A DNA stretch of 64,000 bases from Pseudotabrizicola algicola (GCF_010915705.1 NZ_JAAIKE010000003.1:1-64000), one strand, 5' to 3'. Shown: positions 16,399 through 25,377, numbered from the stretch's first letter. Translations and numbers: made by a program. The notes: generated by a model from the sequence alone, not told the origin.

Positions 16399-18741
16399 AT
16401 GCCAATCGCCTCCCATACCGCAAAAGCCTATCTCGACCAGCCGACGGCCGGACGTCTTAACATCCAGTATGCTCCCGGCCCGGATGATGCGCCGGTCGAG
16501 AATCCGCCCCGGTTCACTTGGTTGCCGGTGGTCGAGGACGAGGCGACCTATGTGCTGCGCCTATCTGCCGATCCAGAATATCCGACGAAGGCGACACAGC
16601 TTTTCACGGACATTCCGCTCAATTTCTTCACACCGGACTCGGTCCTTCGGCCCGGCACCTATCACTGGTCCTATGCAGTCTGGGACGTCAAGACGGGCGC
16701 TCCTGCGACCGAATGGAGTGTGAGCCGCAGCTTTGTGCTGCCTGCAGATTTGCCCGCGACGCCTTTGCCTTCGCGCAAGACCCGTTATGCCAATGCTGAC
16801 ACGGCCCATCCGCGCCTGTGGCTTGGCCCGAAACGACTGGAGGCATTCCGTGCCGCGGTGGCCGCCGACCCCACGCATTGCACATGGTCTACCTTTTATG
16901 ATCGGTCGGTCTTGCCGTGGATGGACCGCGACGTGATGCGCGAGCCGCAGGGCTATCCAAACCACCAGCGCGTCGCCGCGATCTGGCGTCAGACCTATAT
17001 CGATCTGCAAGAGCACTGGTATGCCATTCGTCATCTTGCCATCGGCGGCACGGTGACGGGAAACGCAGAGATGCTGGCCCGAGCCAAGGAGTGGCTGCTT
17101 GAAGCTGCGTCATGGGATCCCTTCGGCGTCACTTCGCGGGCCTACACCGACGAATGGGCTTATCGTGTCACCAACGGGCTGGCCTGGGGATATGACTGGC
17201 TTTATGAGGTGTTGGATGCCGATGAGCGGGCAAAGGTCCGCGCTGCGCTGCTGGCGCGCACGCGGGACATCGCCCACCATGCCATCAAGAGCGCGAATAT
17301 CCACCTTTTCCCCTATGACAGCCACGCCGTCAGATCCATTTCCCTGACATTGATTCCGGCCTGCATCGCTTTGCTGGATGATGCCGAGGAGGGCGGGCGC
17401 GAAGTCCGCGAATGGCTTGATTACTGTGTCGAGTTCCTGTTCACCGTCTATTCTCCCTGGGGCGACAGTGATGGCGGCTGGGCAGAGGGCACGCATTACT
17501 GGATGATGGGCATGGCTTATCTGATCGACGCTGCAAACCAGCTCAGATCCTTCACCGGCCTTGACCTCTATCAACGGCCATTTCTCCAGCAAACCGCCGA
17601 CTTCCCGCTGTATTGCAAGGCTCCCAATACCCGCCGCGCCTCGTTCGGGGACGACAGCACCATGGGTGATCTGCCCGGCATCAAGACGGCGCTGAATATG
17701 CGGCAGTTTGCCGGTGTGACGGGCGATGGTGAATACCAGTGGTATTGCGATGCCCTGCTTGAGCTGAACCCTGGCACAGAGATGGCTTTCTACAATTACG
17801 GCTGGTGGGATACCAATTTCGATGAAATGACCTATCGGACCGATTATCCCTTTGTCGATCCTGTGCCTCCCAAGGGCGGATTGCGGTGGTTCAAGGGGAT
17901 CGGTTGGGTCGGCGTCCAGCACAAGATGGACGATCCGGACAAGCACATCCAGTTTGTGTTCAAATCCTCCCCCTTCGGCTCGATCAGCCACAGCCACGGG
18001 GACCAGAACGCTTTCTGTCTGTCCGCCTTTGGAGAGGATCTGGCCATTCAGTCCGGCCATTACGTTGCCTTCAACAGCACCATGCATCAGGCGTGGCGTC
18101 GCCAGACACGTTCCAAGAATGCCATCCTGATAAACGGCAAGGGCCAGTATGCAGATCGCAACAAAGCCCTGCAGATGCAGTCCACCGGCAGGATTCTGGC
18201 GGCAGAACAGCGGGATGACCACATCTATATCAAGGGCGATGCAACGGCCGCCTATGCGTTGCTTTCGCCGGAAGTCACCTTGGTTGAGCGGGAAGTTTAC
18301 TTCTTCAACAACAGTTTCCTTGTATTCGTCGACTCGATCGACGCGACCGAGCCTGTCGCGGTCGACTGGCGTTTGCACGCCAATCAACCCTTTCAGCTTG
18401 CCCGGTCGTCGTTCCGCAACCTGGGCGAAAAGGCAGGCTTCTATGGCGAGATCCTGTGGTCCGAAGGTGGCGCGCCGACACTTGAACAAGAGACCGGGTT
18501 CCCCGGTGTCGATCCGGCTGATTTCGAGGGGTTGCCAGTCAGCACTTGCCTGACCGCGCGGTTTCCAAAAACCGCGCGCCAACGGATCGTGACCTTGCTG
18601 GTGCCCTATCCGAAGGACGCGCCGCGCCGGATTTTTCACTTCATCGACGATCAGGGCTACGACGCCGACTTCTATTTCACCGATGCCGAAGAAAATACGT
18701 TCAAGGTTGTTCTGAAGAAGCTGGCAGGCACGACCATCTGA
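16399..18741 (+). CDS. Heparinase II/III-type lyase, probable PL15 exo-oligoalginate lyase
   Basis: The enzyme should cut oligoalginate from the end to release unsaturated monouronate, which becomes DEH. The protein has about 780 residues, close to Agrobacterium Atu3025 (776). Domains in order are an N-terminal beta (DUF4962-like) part to about 130, an alpha/alpha barrel from about 135 to 490, and C-terminal heparinase II/III beta sheets with SHSHGDQNAF. Counting from the ATG at 16399, His309 (DSHAVRS), Tyr367 (GTHYWMMG) and His531 (SHSHGD) fall within two residues of the Atu3025 catalytic His311, Tyr365 and His531, as I recall them. There is no signal peptide, so it acts in the cytoplasm on imported oligomers. 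It follows algQ after 87 bases. Confidence 0.78.
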   Translation: MPIASHTAKAYLDQPTAGRLNIQYAPGPDDAPVENPPRFTWLPVVEDEATYVLRLSADPEYPTKATQLFTDIPLNFFTPDSVLRPGTYHWSYAVWDVKTGAPATEWSVSRSFVLPADLPATPLPSRKTRYANADTAHPRLWLGPKRLEAFRAAVAADPTHCTWSTFYDRSVLPWMDRDVMREPQGYPNHQRVAAIWRQTYIDLQEHWYAIRHLAIGGTVTGNAEMLARAKEWLLEAASWDPFGVTSRAYTDEWAYRVTNGLAWGYDWLYEVLDADERAKVRAALLARTRDIAHHAIKSANIHLFPYDSHAVRSISLTLIPACIALLDDAEEGGREVREWLDYCVEFLFTVYSPWGDSDGGWAEGTHYWMMGMAYLIDAANQLRSFTGLDLYQRPFLQQTADFPLYCKAPNTRRASFGDDSTMGDLPGIKTALNMRQFAGVTGDGEYQWYCDALLELNPGTEMAFYNYGWWDTNFDEMTYRTDYPFVDPVPPKGGLRWFKGIGWVGVQHKMDDPDKHIQFVFKSSPFGSISHSHGDQNAFCLSAFGEDLAIQSGHYVAFNSTMHQAWRRQTRSKNAILINGKGQYADRNKALQMQSTGRILAAEQRDDHIYIKGDATAAYALLSPEVTLVEREVYFFNNSFLVFVDSIDATEPVAVDWRLHANQPFQLARSSFRNLGEKAGFYGEILWSEGGAPTLEQETGFPGVDPADFEGLPVSTCLTARFPKTARQRIVTLLVPYPKDAPRRIFHFIDDQGYDADFYFTDAEENTFKVVLKKLAGTTI

Positions 18742-18778
18742 CGCGCCCTGAACTGAAAAGACATCAAGGAGAATTAAG

Positions 18779-19111
18779 ATGGTCATGAATTTTTTCGCCG
18801 GGACCGAGACCGGGCTTGTGGACCTTGGCGGTGGCATCCAGCGAAAGGTCACCGCGTACAGTGACAACCTGATGTGTGTGGAGGTTCACTTCGACACAGG
18901 TGCTGTCGGAGCCCTGCACAGCCATCCGCACGAGCAGATCACCTACATCCTGTCGGGCCGTTTCGAGTTCACGATTGGTGACACTACGCAGGTGCTGACG
19001 GCCGGGGATTCGACCTACAAGCAGCCTCACGTTGAGCACGGCGCCGTCTGTCTCGAGGCGGGGGTGCTGCTGGATATCTTTACGCCCTGCCGTGCAGATT
19101 TTCTCGGCTAG
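18779..19111 (+). CDS. kdgF: KdgF, cupin enzyme that linearises unsaturated uronate to DEH
   Basis: KdgF opens 4,5-unsaturated monouronates, from pectin or alginate, to the linear keto form. The 110-residue single cupin domain matches the family length. Metal ligands are His47 and His49 in HSHPHEQ, Gln53, and His87 in HVEHGAV. Asp99 and Arg105 in LLDIFTPCR are at the positions of the acid and base residues proposed for KdgF. The start has AAGGAG seven bases upstream. The gene lies directly after the lyase, the place where a step acting on its product is expected. This placement supports the uronate pathway independently of the transporter. Confidence 0.85.
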   Translation: MVMNFFAGTETGLVDLGGGIQRKVTAYSDNLMCVEVHFDTGAVGALHSHPHEQITYILSGRFEFTIGDTTQVLTAGDSTYKQPHVEHGAVCLEAGVLLDIFTPCRADFLG

Positions 19112-19234
19112 CGCCAAGCGCCGCCGCAAGACTGCGCACAGATACCATCATCCTTGGCGGGATCATCGCGGTCACCGCCGGGCAGAGCTTTACCTGATCG
19201 CGTGATGCGCGTTCTCCAAAAACAAGGATAGATC

Positions 19235-19978
19235 ATGAAACTTCGCGGAAAAACGGCGATTGTAACCGGAGGCGGTCGCGACATTGGGCGGGCTTGTGCG
19301 ATCAAGCTGGCGTCGGAAGGTGCAAATGTGGTGATCAACTATTTCGCCAGCAGTGCAGGCGCGGAAGAAACGGTTGCGCGCATCAATGCCTTGGGGGGCA
19401 ATGCCATTGCGGTGCAGGGGGATCTTAACAGGCCTGCCGATGTGGAGCACCTTGTGGCCAAGACAGTCGAAACCTTTGGTGCGATCGATGTGCTTGTCAA
19501 CAATGCTGGTGGCTTGATTGCGCGCAAGACCATTGCCGAAATGCCGCTGGAGCATTGGCAGGCGGTAATGGACCTGAACCTGACCAGCACCTTCCTGACC
19601 ATCAAGGCCTGCCTGCCGCATATGATATCAGGGGCCATCATAAACATCGCAAGCCAGGCTGGACGCGATGGTGGCGGTGCGGGGGCGATCGCTTATGCGA
19701 CGTCGAAGGGCGCGGTGATGACCATGACCCGCGGGCTTGCCAAGGAACTGGGGCCCACGATCCGGGTGAACGGTCTGTGCCCGGGGATGATTGATACTGA
19801 CTTCCACAACATCCACACCCCCGACGCTGCCCGCCGCGGCTTTGAAGCGGCCGCACCCGTCAGACGGCAGGGCGTGCCGGAGGATGCCGCGAACTTGGTT
19901 CTGTTTCTGGCCTGCGAAGACTCGGCCTTCATCACGGGCACCAATGTCGACATCAACGGCGGCATGTTGTTTTCCTGA
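19235..19978 (+). CDS. SDR-family reductase, probable DEH reductase giving KDG
   Basis: This short-chain NAD(P)H oxidoreductase has 247 residues. The cofactor motif is TGGGRDIGR (11-19) and NNAGG (89-93). The catalytic set is Ser140, Tyr154 and Lys158 (YATSK). The residues around the active site (GGLIARKTI, SQAGRDGGGAGAIAYATSK and PGMIDTDFHN) resemble the alginate DEH reductase A1-R more than fatty-acid FabG. The position after the lyase and KdgF points to reduction of DEH to 2-keto-3-deoxygluconate. The KDG kinase and aldolase are not in the window and would have to be elsewhere. Other sugar or keto-acid substrates cannot be excluded. Confidence 0.75.
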   Translation: MKLRGKTAIVTGGGRDIGRACAIKLASEGANVVINYFASSAGAEETVARINALGGNAIAVQGDLNRPADVEHLVAKTVETFGAIDVLVNNAGGLIARKTIAEMPLEHWQAVMDLNLTSTFLTIKACLPHMISGAIINIASQAGRDGGGAGAIAYATSKGAVMTMTRGLAKELGPTIRVNGLCPGMIDTDFHNIHTPDAARRGFEAAAPVRRQGVPEDAANLVLFLACEDSAFITGTNVDINGGMLFS

Positions 19979-20051
19979 GACGCATAGTCGCGTTGAGCCA
20001 AGGCTTTGCATCGCCGCGCGTCACAGCGCACTTGCCAATAAGGACCCTGAA

Positions 20052-20795
20052 ATGCCAAATCCCCTGCCGGCCGAGTCCATCCCCCTGCGTCCCGATACCC
20101 TTGCGCTGCTGTCTCAGGCCAGCACGGCGACGGTCGCGACGCTGCTGTTCAAACGCGGGTTTCACAACGCCTATGTGCAGGGCGTTTCCGCGCTTTCGAC
20201 AGAAAGGGCCACGATGGTCGGCCCCGCCTTTACGCTGCGCCACATTCCATCCCGGCCCGACACCGATCCGCTGGATGCCTTTCGCGAACCGGATCATCCC
20301 CAGCGTGTTGCCGTAGAAGACTGCCCAGAGGGGGCGGTGCTGGTCATGGACTGTAGGCAGGATGCCTCTGCGGCATCCGCAGGTTCGATCTTGCTCACGC
20401 GACTGCAGGTGCGGGGTGCCGCAGGTGTCGTCACCGATGGCGGTATACGAGATGCGACCGGAGCGGCGTCTCTCCGGATGCCGATTTATGCCGCCGGGCC
20501 ATCGGCCCCTACCAATCTTACGAAACACCATGCGGTGGATATAGGCCTGCCGATCGCCTGTGGTGGAGTTGCGGTCTATCCCGGGGACATCGTGATGGGA
20601 GATGGTGACGGTGTGATGATCATCCCCCGGCATCTTGCTGACGCGATTGCAGCGGAGACGGTAGAAATGGAGTTGTTCGAGGCCTTTGTTCTGGAAGAAG
20701 TGAATCTCGGCAGACGCATCATCGGGCTTTATCCGCCGACCGACCCCGAAGCCTTGGTGCGCTTTGGCAAATGGCGATCGTCACCGCAGTTTTAG
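20052..20795 (+). CDS. RraA/HMG-aldolase-fold protein, role in uronate catabolism unclear
   Basis: The 247-residue protein belongs to the RraA-like family, whose members include RNase E inhibitors and class II pyruvate aldolases or oxaloacetate decarboxylases. Landmarks are VGPAFTLRHIP, a GDIVMGDGDGVMIIP loop and the GGIRD motif that holds the metal-binding Asp in the aldolases. Its length is nearer to the sugar-acid-locus members than to the short RraA of E. coli. It is the last gene of the uronate operon, 73 bases after the SDR, so a keto-acid aldolase or decarboxylase is more likely than an RNase regulator. The start at 20052 is taken because the longer frame to 19791 overlaps the SDR. Confidence 0.7.
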   Translation: MPNPLPAESIPLRPDTLALLSQASTATVATLLFKRGFHNAYVQGVSALSTERATMVGPAFTLRHIPSRPDTDPLDAFREPDHPQRVAVEDCPEGAVLVMDCRQDASAASAGSILLTRLQVRGAAGVVTDGGIRDATGAASLRMPIYAAGPSAPTNLTKHHAVDIGLPIACGGVAVYPGDIVMGDGDGVMIIPRHLADAIAAETVEMELFEAFVLEEVNLGRRIIGLYPPTDPEALVRFGKWRSSPQF

Positions 20796-20800
20796 GCTCA

Positions 20801-20815
20801 GTGAGGTGCCCCTAG
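20801..20815 (+). repeat. IS3 element terminal inverted repeat, OrfB side
   Basis: This 15-base end is perfectly complementary to 22043-22057. It overlaps no gene and lies five bases from the OrfB stop. Confidence 0.85.
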
Positions 20816-20819
20816 TTTC

Positions 20820-21689
20820 CTAGGGACCTGCCTCGTTCAGTTTCTGCTGCCTGATTTCGAAGTCAACGGGCGACAGCATGCCGTTGTTTGTGTGCTTGCG
20901 TTTTGGGTTGTAGAACATCTCGATGTAATCGAACACGTCCTGCCTTGCGGTTTCCCGGGTCTGGTATGTGCGTCGGCGGATGCGCTCTCGCTTGAGGAGT
21001 TGGAAGAAGCTTTCCGCTACCGCATTGTCGTGGCAGTTGCCGCGGCGGCTCATGCTGGCATCCAGATTGTGCTGGCTGAGGAAGCGCTGCCACTCACGGC
21101 TGGTGAACTGCGATCCCTGGTCGGAATGGATCATCACCTTGGCCTTGGGTTTGCGCCGCCAGACGGCCGCGAGCAGAGCCTGCAGCGCCAAGTCGGTCGC
21201 CTTGCGAGGCTGGGCGGACCAGCCGACCACACGGCGCGAGAACAGGTCAATGACGACCGCCAGATACAGCCACCCCTCATGTGTCTTGATGTAGGTGATA
21301 TCGGTCACCCAGACCTTGTCGGGCGCATCGACCTCGAATTGCCGGTCCAGGGTGTTGGACGCGACAACAGCAGGCTTGCCGCCATATCGTCCCGGACGGC
21401 GCTTGTAGCCAATCTGGGCAATGATGCCTGCAAGACTGGCCAGCCGGGCGACCCGGTTCTCGGAGACCTGATCGCGCAGATCGTAAGCCAGCTTGAGATA
21501 GCCATAGACCTTGCCGCTATCGGACCAGGCCTGCCGTATCAGGGCTGTCTGCCGCGCATCGTCCTGCGCGCGGCGACTTAACGGTTCCTTAAGCCATGCG
21601 TAGAAGCCGGAGACGTGGATCCGCAGCACCCGGCACATGGCCCGGACGCCGAACTCGGCCCGATGCGCCTGCATGAAGGCGTACTTCAC
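20820..21689 (-). CDS. IS3-family transposase OrfB (DDE integrase)
   Basis: This is the catalytic half of the transposase, 289 residues. An N-terminal HTH_21-like segment is followed by the integrase core with Asp in WVTDITYIKT, Asp in MIHSDQGSQF and Glu in NAVAESFFQLLKRE, spaced as usual for IS3 members. The C-terminus has FDYIEMFYNPKRKH. The GTG start at 21689 overlaps the OrfA stop (GTGA), so the frames can be joined by the programmed -1 shift known for this family, or coupled by reinitiation. No interruption is seen, so the element could be active. Confidence 0.92.
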   Translation of the reverse strand: MKYAFMQAHRAEFGVRAMCRVLRIHVSGFYAWLKEPLSRRAQDDARQTALIRQAWSDSGKVYGYLKLAYDLRDQVSENRVARLASLAGIIAQIGYKRRPGRYGGKPAVVASNTLDRQFEVDAPDKVWVTDITYIKTHEGWLYLAVVIDLFSRRVVGWSAQPRKATDLALQALLAAVWRRKPKAKVMIHSDQGSQFTSREWQRFLSQHNLDASMSRRGNCHDNAVAESFFQLLKRERIRRRTYQTRETARQDVFDYIEMFYNPKRKHTNNGMLSPVDFEIRQQKLNEAGP

Positions 21690-21997
21690 TTTGCATTCTG
21701 CGCGAAGTACGCGCCTGCCAGCGGTCTTGAACCGATGGCGTCCACTGGCAGGCCCTTTTTCAGGATGTCGCGCTTCCCGGTCACCCGGGCAAGCTCGCGC
21801 TTCAGCCGACGGTTCTCGGCCTCATGGTCGACGCCAGGCTTCTTCGGCTCAGGACCGCCAAAAAGCTTGATCCACTTATAGAGCGAATGCGTGCTGACGC
21901 CCAAACGCCCGGAAACCTCCCGAACAGCATATCCTCGCACCATGATCTGATGCACCGCGTCTCGCTTGAACTCGTCGCTGTAATTGCTTGTCCCCAT
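21686..21997 (-). CDS. IS3-family OrfA (helix-turn-helix)
   Basis: This 103-residue DNA-binding part of the transposase has an N-terminal helix-turn-helix (YSDEFKRDAVHQIMVRGYAV, then REVSGRLGVSTHSLYKWIKL). A leucine-rich coiled coil (ENRRLKRELARVTGKRDILK) follows. Its stop overlaps the OrfB start by four bases. Confidence 0.9.
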   Translation of the reverse strand: MGTSNYSDEFKRDAVHQIMVRGYAVREVSGRLGVSTHSLYKWIKLFGGPEPKKPGVDHEAENRRLKRELARVTGKRDILKKGLPVDAIGSRPLAGAYFAQNAK

Positions 21998-22042
21998 AAC
22001 GGCCTCCTAGCCTCAAAGTTAGGGCGCAAAGCGTCTACAAAT

Positions 22043-22057
22043 CTAGGGGCACCTCAC
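22043..22057 (-). repeat. IS3 element terminal inverted repeat, OrfA side
   Basis: This is the mirror of the repeat at 20801-20815, located 45 bases upstream of the OrfA start. Confidence 0.85.
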
Positions 22058-22075
22058 TCTTCTGTTGAATTCAGT

Positions 22076-22101
22076 GGCACCGGCCAGATCAGGCCGGTGC
22101 C
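22076..22101 (-). terminator. Hairpin after secDF
   Basis: GGCACCGGCC pairs perfectly with GGCCGGTGCC around a six-base loop, seven bases after the secDF stop. There is no T-run behind it on the minus strand. The IS element begins 18 bases further on. Confidence 0.55.
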
Positions 22102-22108
22102 GATGTCG

Positions 22109-24739
22109 TCACGCGTCGATGTTGGCGAACTCGTGATCTGCGCCACGCTTGGTCTTTTCAGACCTGTTGATGCCAAGGAACAGCACGATGTTCTTGGCGA
22201 CGTAGAGCGTGGACCAAGTGCCCAAGATGACCCCCAGCACCATGGCGAAAACGAAGCCACGGATAACATCCCCGCCGAAGACCAAGAGCACGAGCAGGGC
22301 GATCAGCGTGGTCGATGCGGTCATCAGCGTGCGGCTAAGCGTTTCGTTGGCCGACACGTTCATCAGGTCGCGCAGCGGCATGGCCTTGTACTTTGCAAAG
22401 TTCTCCCGCAGGCGGTCGAAGATCACCACCGTGTCGTTCACCGAATAGCCGAGGATGGTGAGAAGCGCGGCCACGATCGTCAGATCGAACTTCAATCCCA
22501 AAGCTGCGAAGACCCCGACCGTGACGACCACGTCATGGACGAGTGCCGCCACTGTGCCTAGCGCGAACTGCCATTCGAACCGCAGCCAGACGTAGATCAG
22601 AATGCCCGCCGCCCCTGCGCCGACCGCGGCCAATGCCAGCCAGATCAGTTCCGCCGAAACCTTGGGGCCGACCGACTCCACGGCCGTGAAGGCAACGGCA
22701 GGATCGACGGCCTTGATGGCCGCCTCGACCTGCGCCACACTCTCCGGTGACAAGGCTTCTACGCCTTGCTGGGCTTCAATCCGGATGGTCACGACATGCT
22801 GATCCGCCCGGAAGGCGGGATCAAAGACCTCGGTGATCGAAATGTCGCCGAGCGACAGATCTGACAGGGCCTCGCGGTAACTGCCAATATCGACGGCTTG
22901 AGGCGTTTCTGCCCGGATCGTGGTCCCGCCCTTGAAGTCGATCCCGAAGTTCAGGCCAAGGGTCGCAACCAGAAGAAGGGATGCCACGACCGCCGCCACC
23001 GAGACCCCGAAGGTCAGCCATTGGGCGCGGAAGAAATCGATCGTGGTCCTGTCCGGCGCGAGCTTGATGAACCCGTTGAGAGTGATGGTCTTTGGACGTT
23101 TCCACCGCATCCATGTCTCGATGATCAGTCGCGTCACATAGACGGCCGTGAACATCGAGGTCAGAATGCCGAGCCCCAGTGTCACCGCAAAGCCCTTCAC
23201 CGGGCCAGAGCCAACCGCGAACATGATCAGCGCGGTCAAAAGGCCGGTGATGTTACTGTCCATGATCGCGGAAAGCGCTTTTTCGAATCCGACCTCTATG
23301 GCGCGGCCCGCGGGACGGCCCTGGCGCAACTCTTCCCGGATGCGCTCGAAGATCAGGACGTTGGCATCGACCGCCATGCCCATTGTCAGCACGATCCCCG
23401 CGATCCCCGGCAACGTCAGTGTCGCTCCGATGACGGACAAGGCCGCAAACAACAGCCCCATGTTCAGCGCCAGTGCCATGTTCGCCATAACGCCAAAGCC
23501 ACCATAGCAGGCAATCATGAACACCACGACAGCCGCCATTCCGATCACCGCGGCGCGTTGGCCGGCCTCGATGCTGTCAGACCCGAGTTCAGGGCCGATG
23601 GTGCGTTCTTCAAGGAAGGTCATGCCGGCAGGTAGGGCGCCCGCCCGCAGCAGAACGGCCAGCTCAGTCGTCTTCTCCACAGTGAACTGGCCGGTAATTA
23701 TGCCGGACCCGCCAGCGATATGGCTCTGGATGACGGGGGCCGAGATCACCTCGCCATCAAGCACGATGGCAAAGGGGGCACCGATGTTTGCCGCCGTATA
23801 GTCGCCAAAGGCGCGCGCGCCCGGCGCATCAAAGCGAAAGCTGACCGCTGGCCGGTTATTCTGGTCAAAGGCGGGCTGCGCATCGACAAGGTTTTCGCCG
23901 CTGACGACAGGGCTGCGGTCAAGGATGTAGACCACGCCCGGCTCATCCGACGCGGGGAGGACGAGGTCGCCCGGGCTGCCCGCGTCCTCGGCACTGGCTG
24001 CGCGGCCAAGGACCGGGTGGAAGGTCAACTGCGCTGTCGTGCCGATCAGTGCCTTCAGTTCGGCGGCTGATCCGAGTCCCGGAACCTGAATCAGGATACG
24101 GTCCTCGCCCTGCCGCATGATCGTGGGTTCACGGGTCCCTACCTCGTCCACCCGACGGCGAATGATTTCCAGTGATTGCTGGATCGTGCGCTCATTGGAT
24201 GCCTGCTGTTCGGCCTCGGACAGACGGATGGTCAGGGTGTCGCGGGCCCCCGAAACCTCGATATCCGATTGCCCGATGCCCGTCATGCTGACGACCGGAG
24301 TGGCAAGGGCGCGGAGGGCTGAAAGGGCTGCCGACAGGCCATCAGGGTTGCTGATCGTCACCCGTAACTCGCCGCTGGGCGCATCCAGTCGACGGATTGT
24401 GCCCACCTGATCGCGCAAGGCGCGCAAGGAATCGCGGACCCGCGGCCAGAGCACTTCCATCCTCGCGGCATGAACGTCCTCGACATGGACCTCGGCCAGA
24501 AGATGGGCGCCGCCGCGCAGGTCAAGACCGAGAGCAACGAGGCTGGAGGGCAGCCAAGAAGGCCAGCCTTCGAGATCGGCCTCGTCCATCGCAGACAAGG
24601 CACCAGTTTCGGCAAGGACGGCGGTGGCATCGTTGTGCCGTTCTACAATCGGATAGAAGGCATTGGGTAGGGCGAAGAGGATGCCCCAGAGACAGACGCT
24701 CCATATCAGGAGGCGTTTCCAGAGAAGGGTGCGTTGCAT
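22109..24739 (-). CDS. secDF: SecDF fusion, protein-export membrane protein
   Basis: SecDF pulls secreted proteins across the inner membrane using the proton gradient, together with SecYEG. The 876-residue chain joins SecD and SecF in one polypeptide. The SecD half has an N-terminal helix, GLDLRGGAHLL, the periplasmic P1 domain and a six-helix block (AVDANVLIFERIREELRQGR). The SecF half starts near residue 590 with a helix and GLNFGIDFKGGTTIR, and ends in a second block (GYSVNDTVVIFDRLRENFAK). The ATG at 24739 has AGGGAAAC upstream; a longer frame to 24913 adds unconserved residues. Separate secD and secF genes are the commoner layout in this group, so the fusion is notable. Confidence 0.92.
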   Translation of the reverse strand: MQRTLLWKRLLIWSVCLWGILFALPNAFYPIVERHNDATAVLAETGALSAMDEADLEGWPSWLPSSLVALGLDLRGGAHLLAEVHVEDVHAARMEVLWPRVRDSLRALRDQVGTIRRLDAPSGELRVTISNPDGLSAALSALRALATPVVSMTGIGQSDIEVSGARDTLTIRLSEAEQQASNERTIQQSLEIIRRRVDEVGTREPTIMRQGEDRILIQVPGLGSAAELKALIGTTAQLTFHPVLGRAASAEDAGSPGDLVLPASDEPGVVYILDRSPVVSGENLVDAQPAFDQNNRPAVSFRFDAPGARAFGDYTAANIGAPFAIVLDGEVISAPVIQSHIAGGSGIITGQFTVEKTTELAVLLRAGALPAGMTFLEERTIGPELGSDSIEAGQRAAVIGMAAVVVFMIACYGGFGVMANMALALNMGLLFAALSVIGATLTLPGIAGIVLTMGMAVDANVLIFERIREELRQGRPAGRAIEVGFEKALSAIMDSNITGLLTALIMFAVGSGPVKGFAVTLGLGILTSMFTAVYVTRLIIETWMRWKRPKTITLNGFIKLAPDRTTIDFFRAQWLTFGVSVAAVVASLLLVATLGLNFGIDFKGGTTIRAETPQAVDIGSYREALSDLSLGDISITEVFDPAFRADQHVVTIRIEAQQGVEALSPESVAQVEAAIKAVDPAVAFTAVESVGPKVSAELIWLALAAVGAGAAGILIYVWLRFEWQFALGTVAALVHDVVVTVGVFAALGLKFDLTIVAALLTILGYSVNDTVVIFDRLRENFAKYKAMPLRDLMNVSANETLSRTLMTASTTLIALLVLLVFGGDVIRGFVFAMVLGVILGTWSTLYVAKNIVLFLGINRSEKTKRGADHEFANIDA

Positions 24740-24913
24740 AATGTTTCCCTGATCCGGCTGCCCGCCAGATCGGCGCGGCAAGGCTCGGAAATGATGTGAT
24801 CGCGAAACCGACACGTGCAGCCTTGCCCAACGCGGTAGCCGTTGTGGCGATGGCTTTATGGTCGGGGATGCAAGCGGCGAGCGCGACACGCGCATCGCTG
24901 CCGAAACCTTCAA

Positions 24914-25279
24914 TCAGATCTGAGGGGGAGCCCGCGCTTCGGGAACCGTGCAGCAGGTCTTGCCACCCGGTTGATCGACGCTGGTCAATTCCGCCGCAAG
25001 CTCAAGTCCGGTCGGGCCATAGACAGCATCGGACACAAGGGGCGGAACATCGGTATCGTTGCTGTGACGATACTCGGCAGATCGGTTTACCTTGCTGGCA
25101 GTGGTCAGGGTTGCAGCATGATCCGGTGCCAGAACCGCAGAAAAGCCGTCAAAGGCTGCATGCCGCGGAAAATCGGAAGGTCGCGGTTGCGCGCCGATCC
25201 AGACAAGCAGCAGAGACAGGACCATCGTCCAGACAAGGACTGCCTGAAGAAACTTGCCTGAGGAAATGTGCTTGCGCAT
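24914..25279 (-). CDS. Small membrane-anchored or secreted protein, unknown
   Basis: I do not recognise this family. The protein of about 121 residues starts MRKHISSGKFLQAVLVWTM, with a hydrophobic segment from about 9 to 29 that can serve as a signal anchor. A polar, Ala/Thr-rich part follows, and the end contains two adjacent Cys (KTCCTVPEA). A start at 25312 is also possible. It lies upstream of secDF on the same strand with a 174-base gap. Confidence that it is expressed is moderate. Confidence 0.45.
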   Translation of the reverse strand: MRKHISSGKFLQAVLVWTMVLSLLLVWIGAQPRPSDFPRHAAFDGFSAVLAPDHAATLTTASKVNRSAEYRHSNDTDVPPLVSDAVYGPTGLELAAELTSVDQPGGKTCCTVPEARAPPQI

Positions 25280-25377
25280 GACGCGTTCTTGCACCGGCGG
25301 TTTAGGGAACACAAGGCCTCCATCCGGCTGCTCATGCGCCGGAAGGAGCCGAGTCTCGTGTCTGGCTGCGCGCCTGC

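Larger units (their letters stand above)
20801..22057 (-). mobile_element. Complete IS3-family insertion sequence
   Basis: The element of about 1.26 kb has perfect 15-bp terminal inverted repeats (GTGAGGTGCCCCTAG at 20801-20815 and its complement at 22043-22057). Beyond these the ends remain partly similar. It contains overlapping OrfA and OrfB reading frames on the minus strand, both intact. I cannot see a clear target-site duplication in the flanks. It sits between the last uronate gene and secDF, directly at the end of the locus. Confidence 0.88.

Noticed and set aside
17110-18867. Minus-strand frame of 585 codons opposite the lyase
   Set aside because: It is the shadow of the PL15-type gene, with no motif of its own.
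20796-22060. Target-site duplication of the IS3 element
   Set aside because: The 3-4 bases on the two sides do not match, so none is reported.
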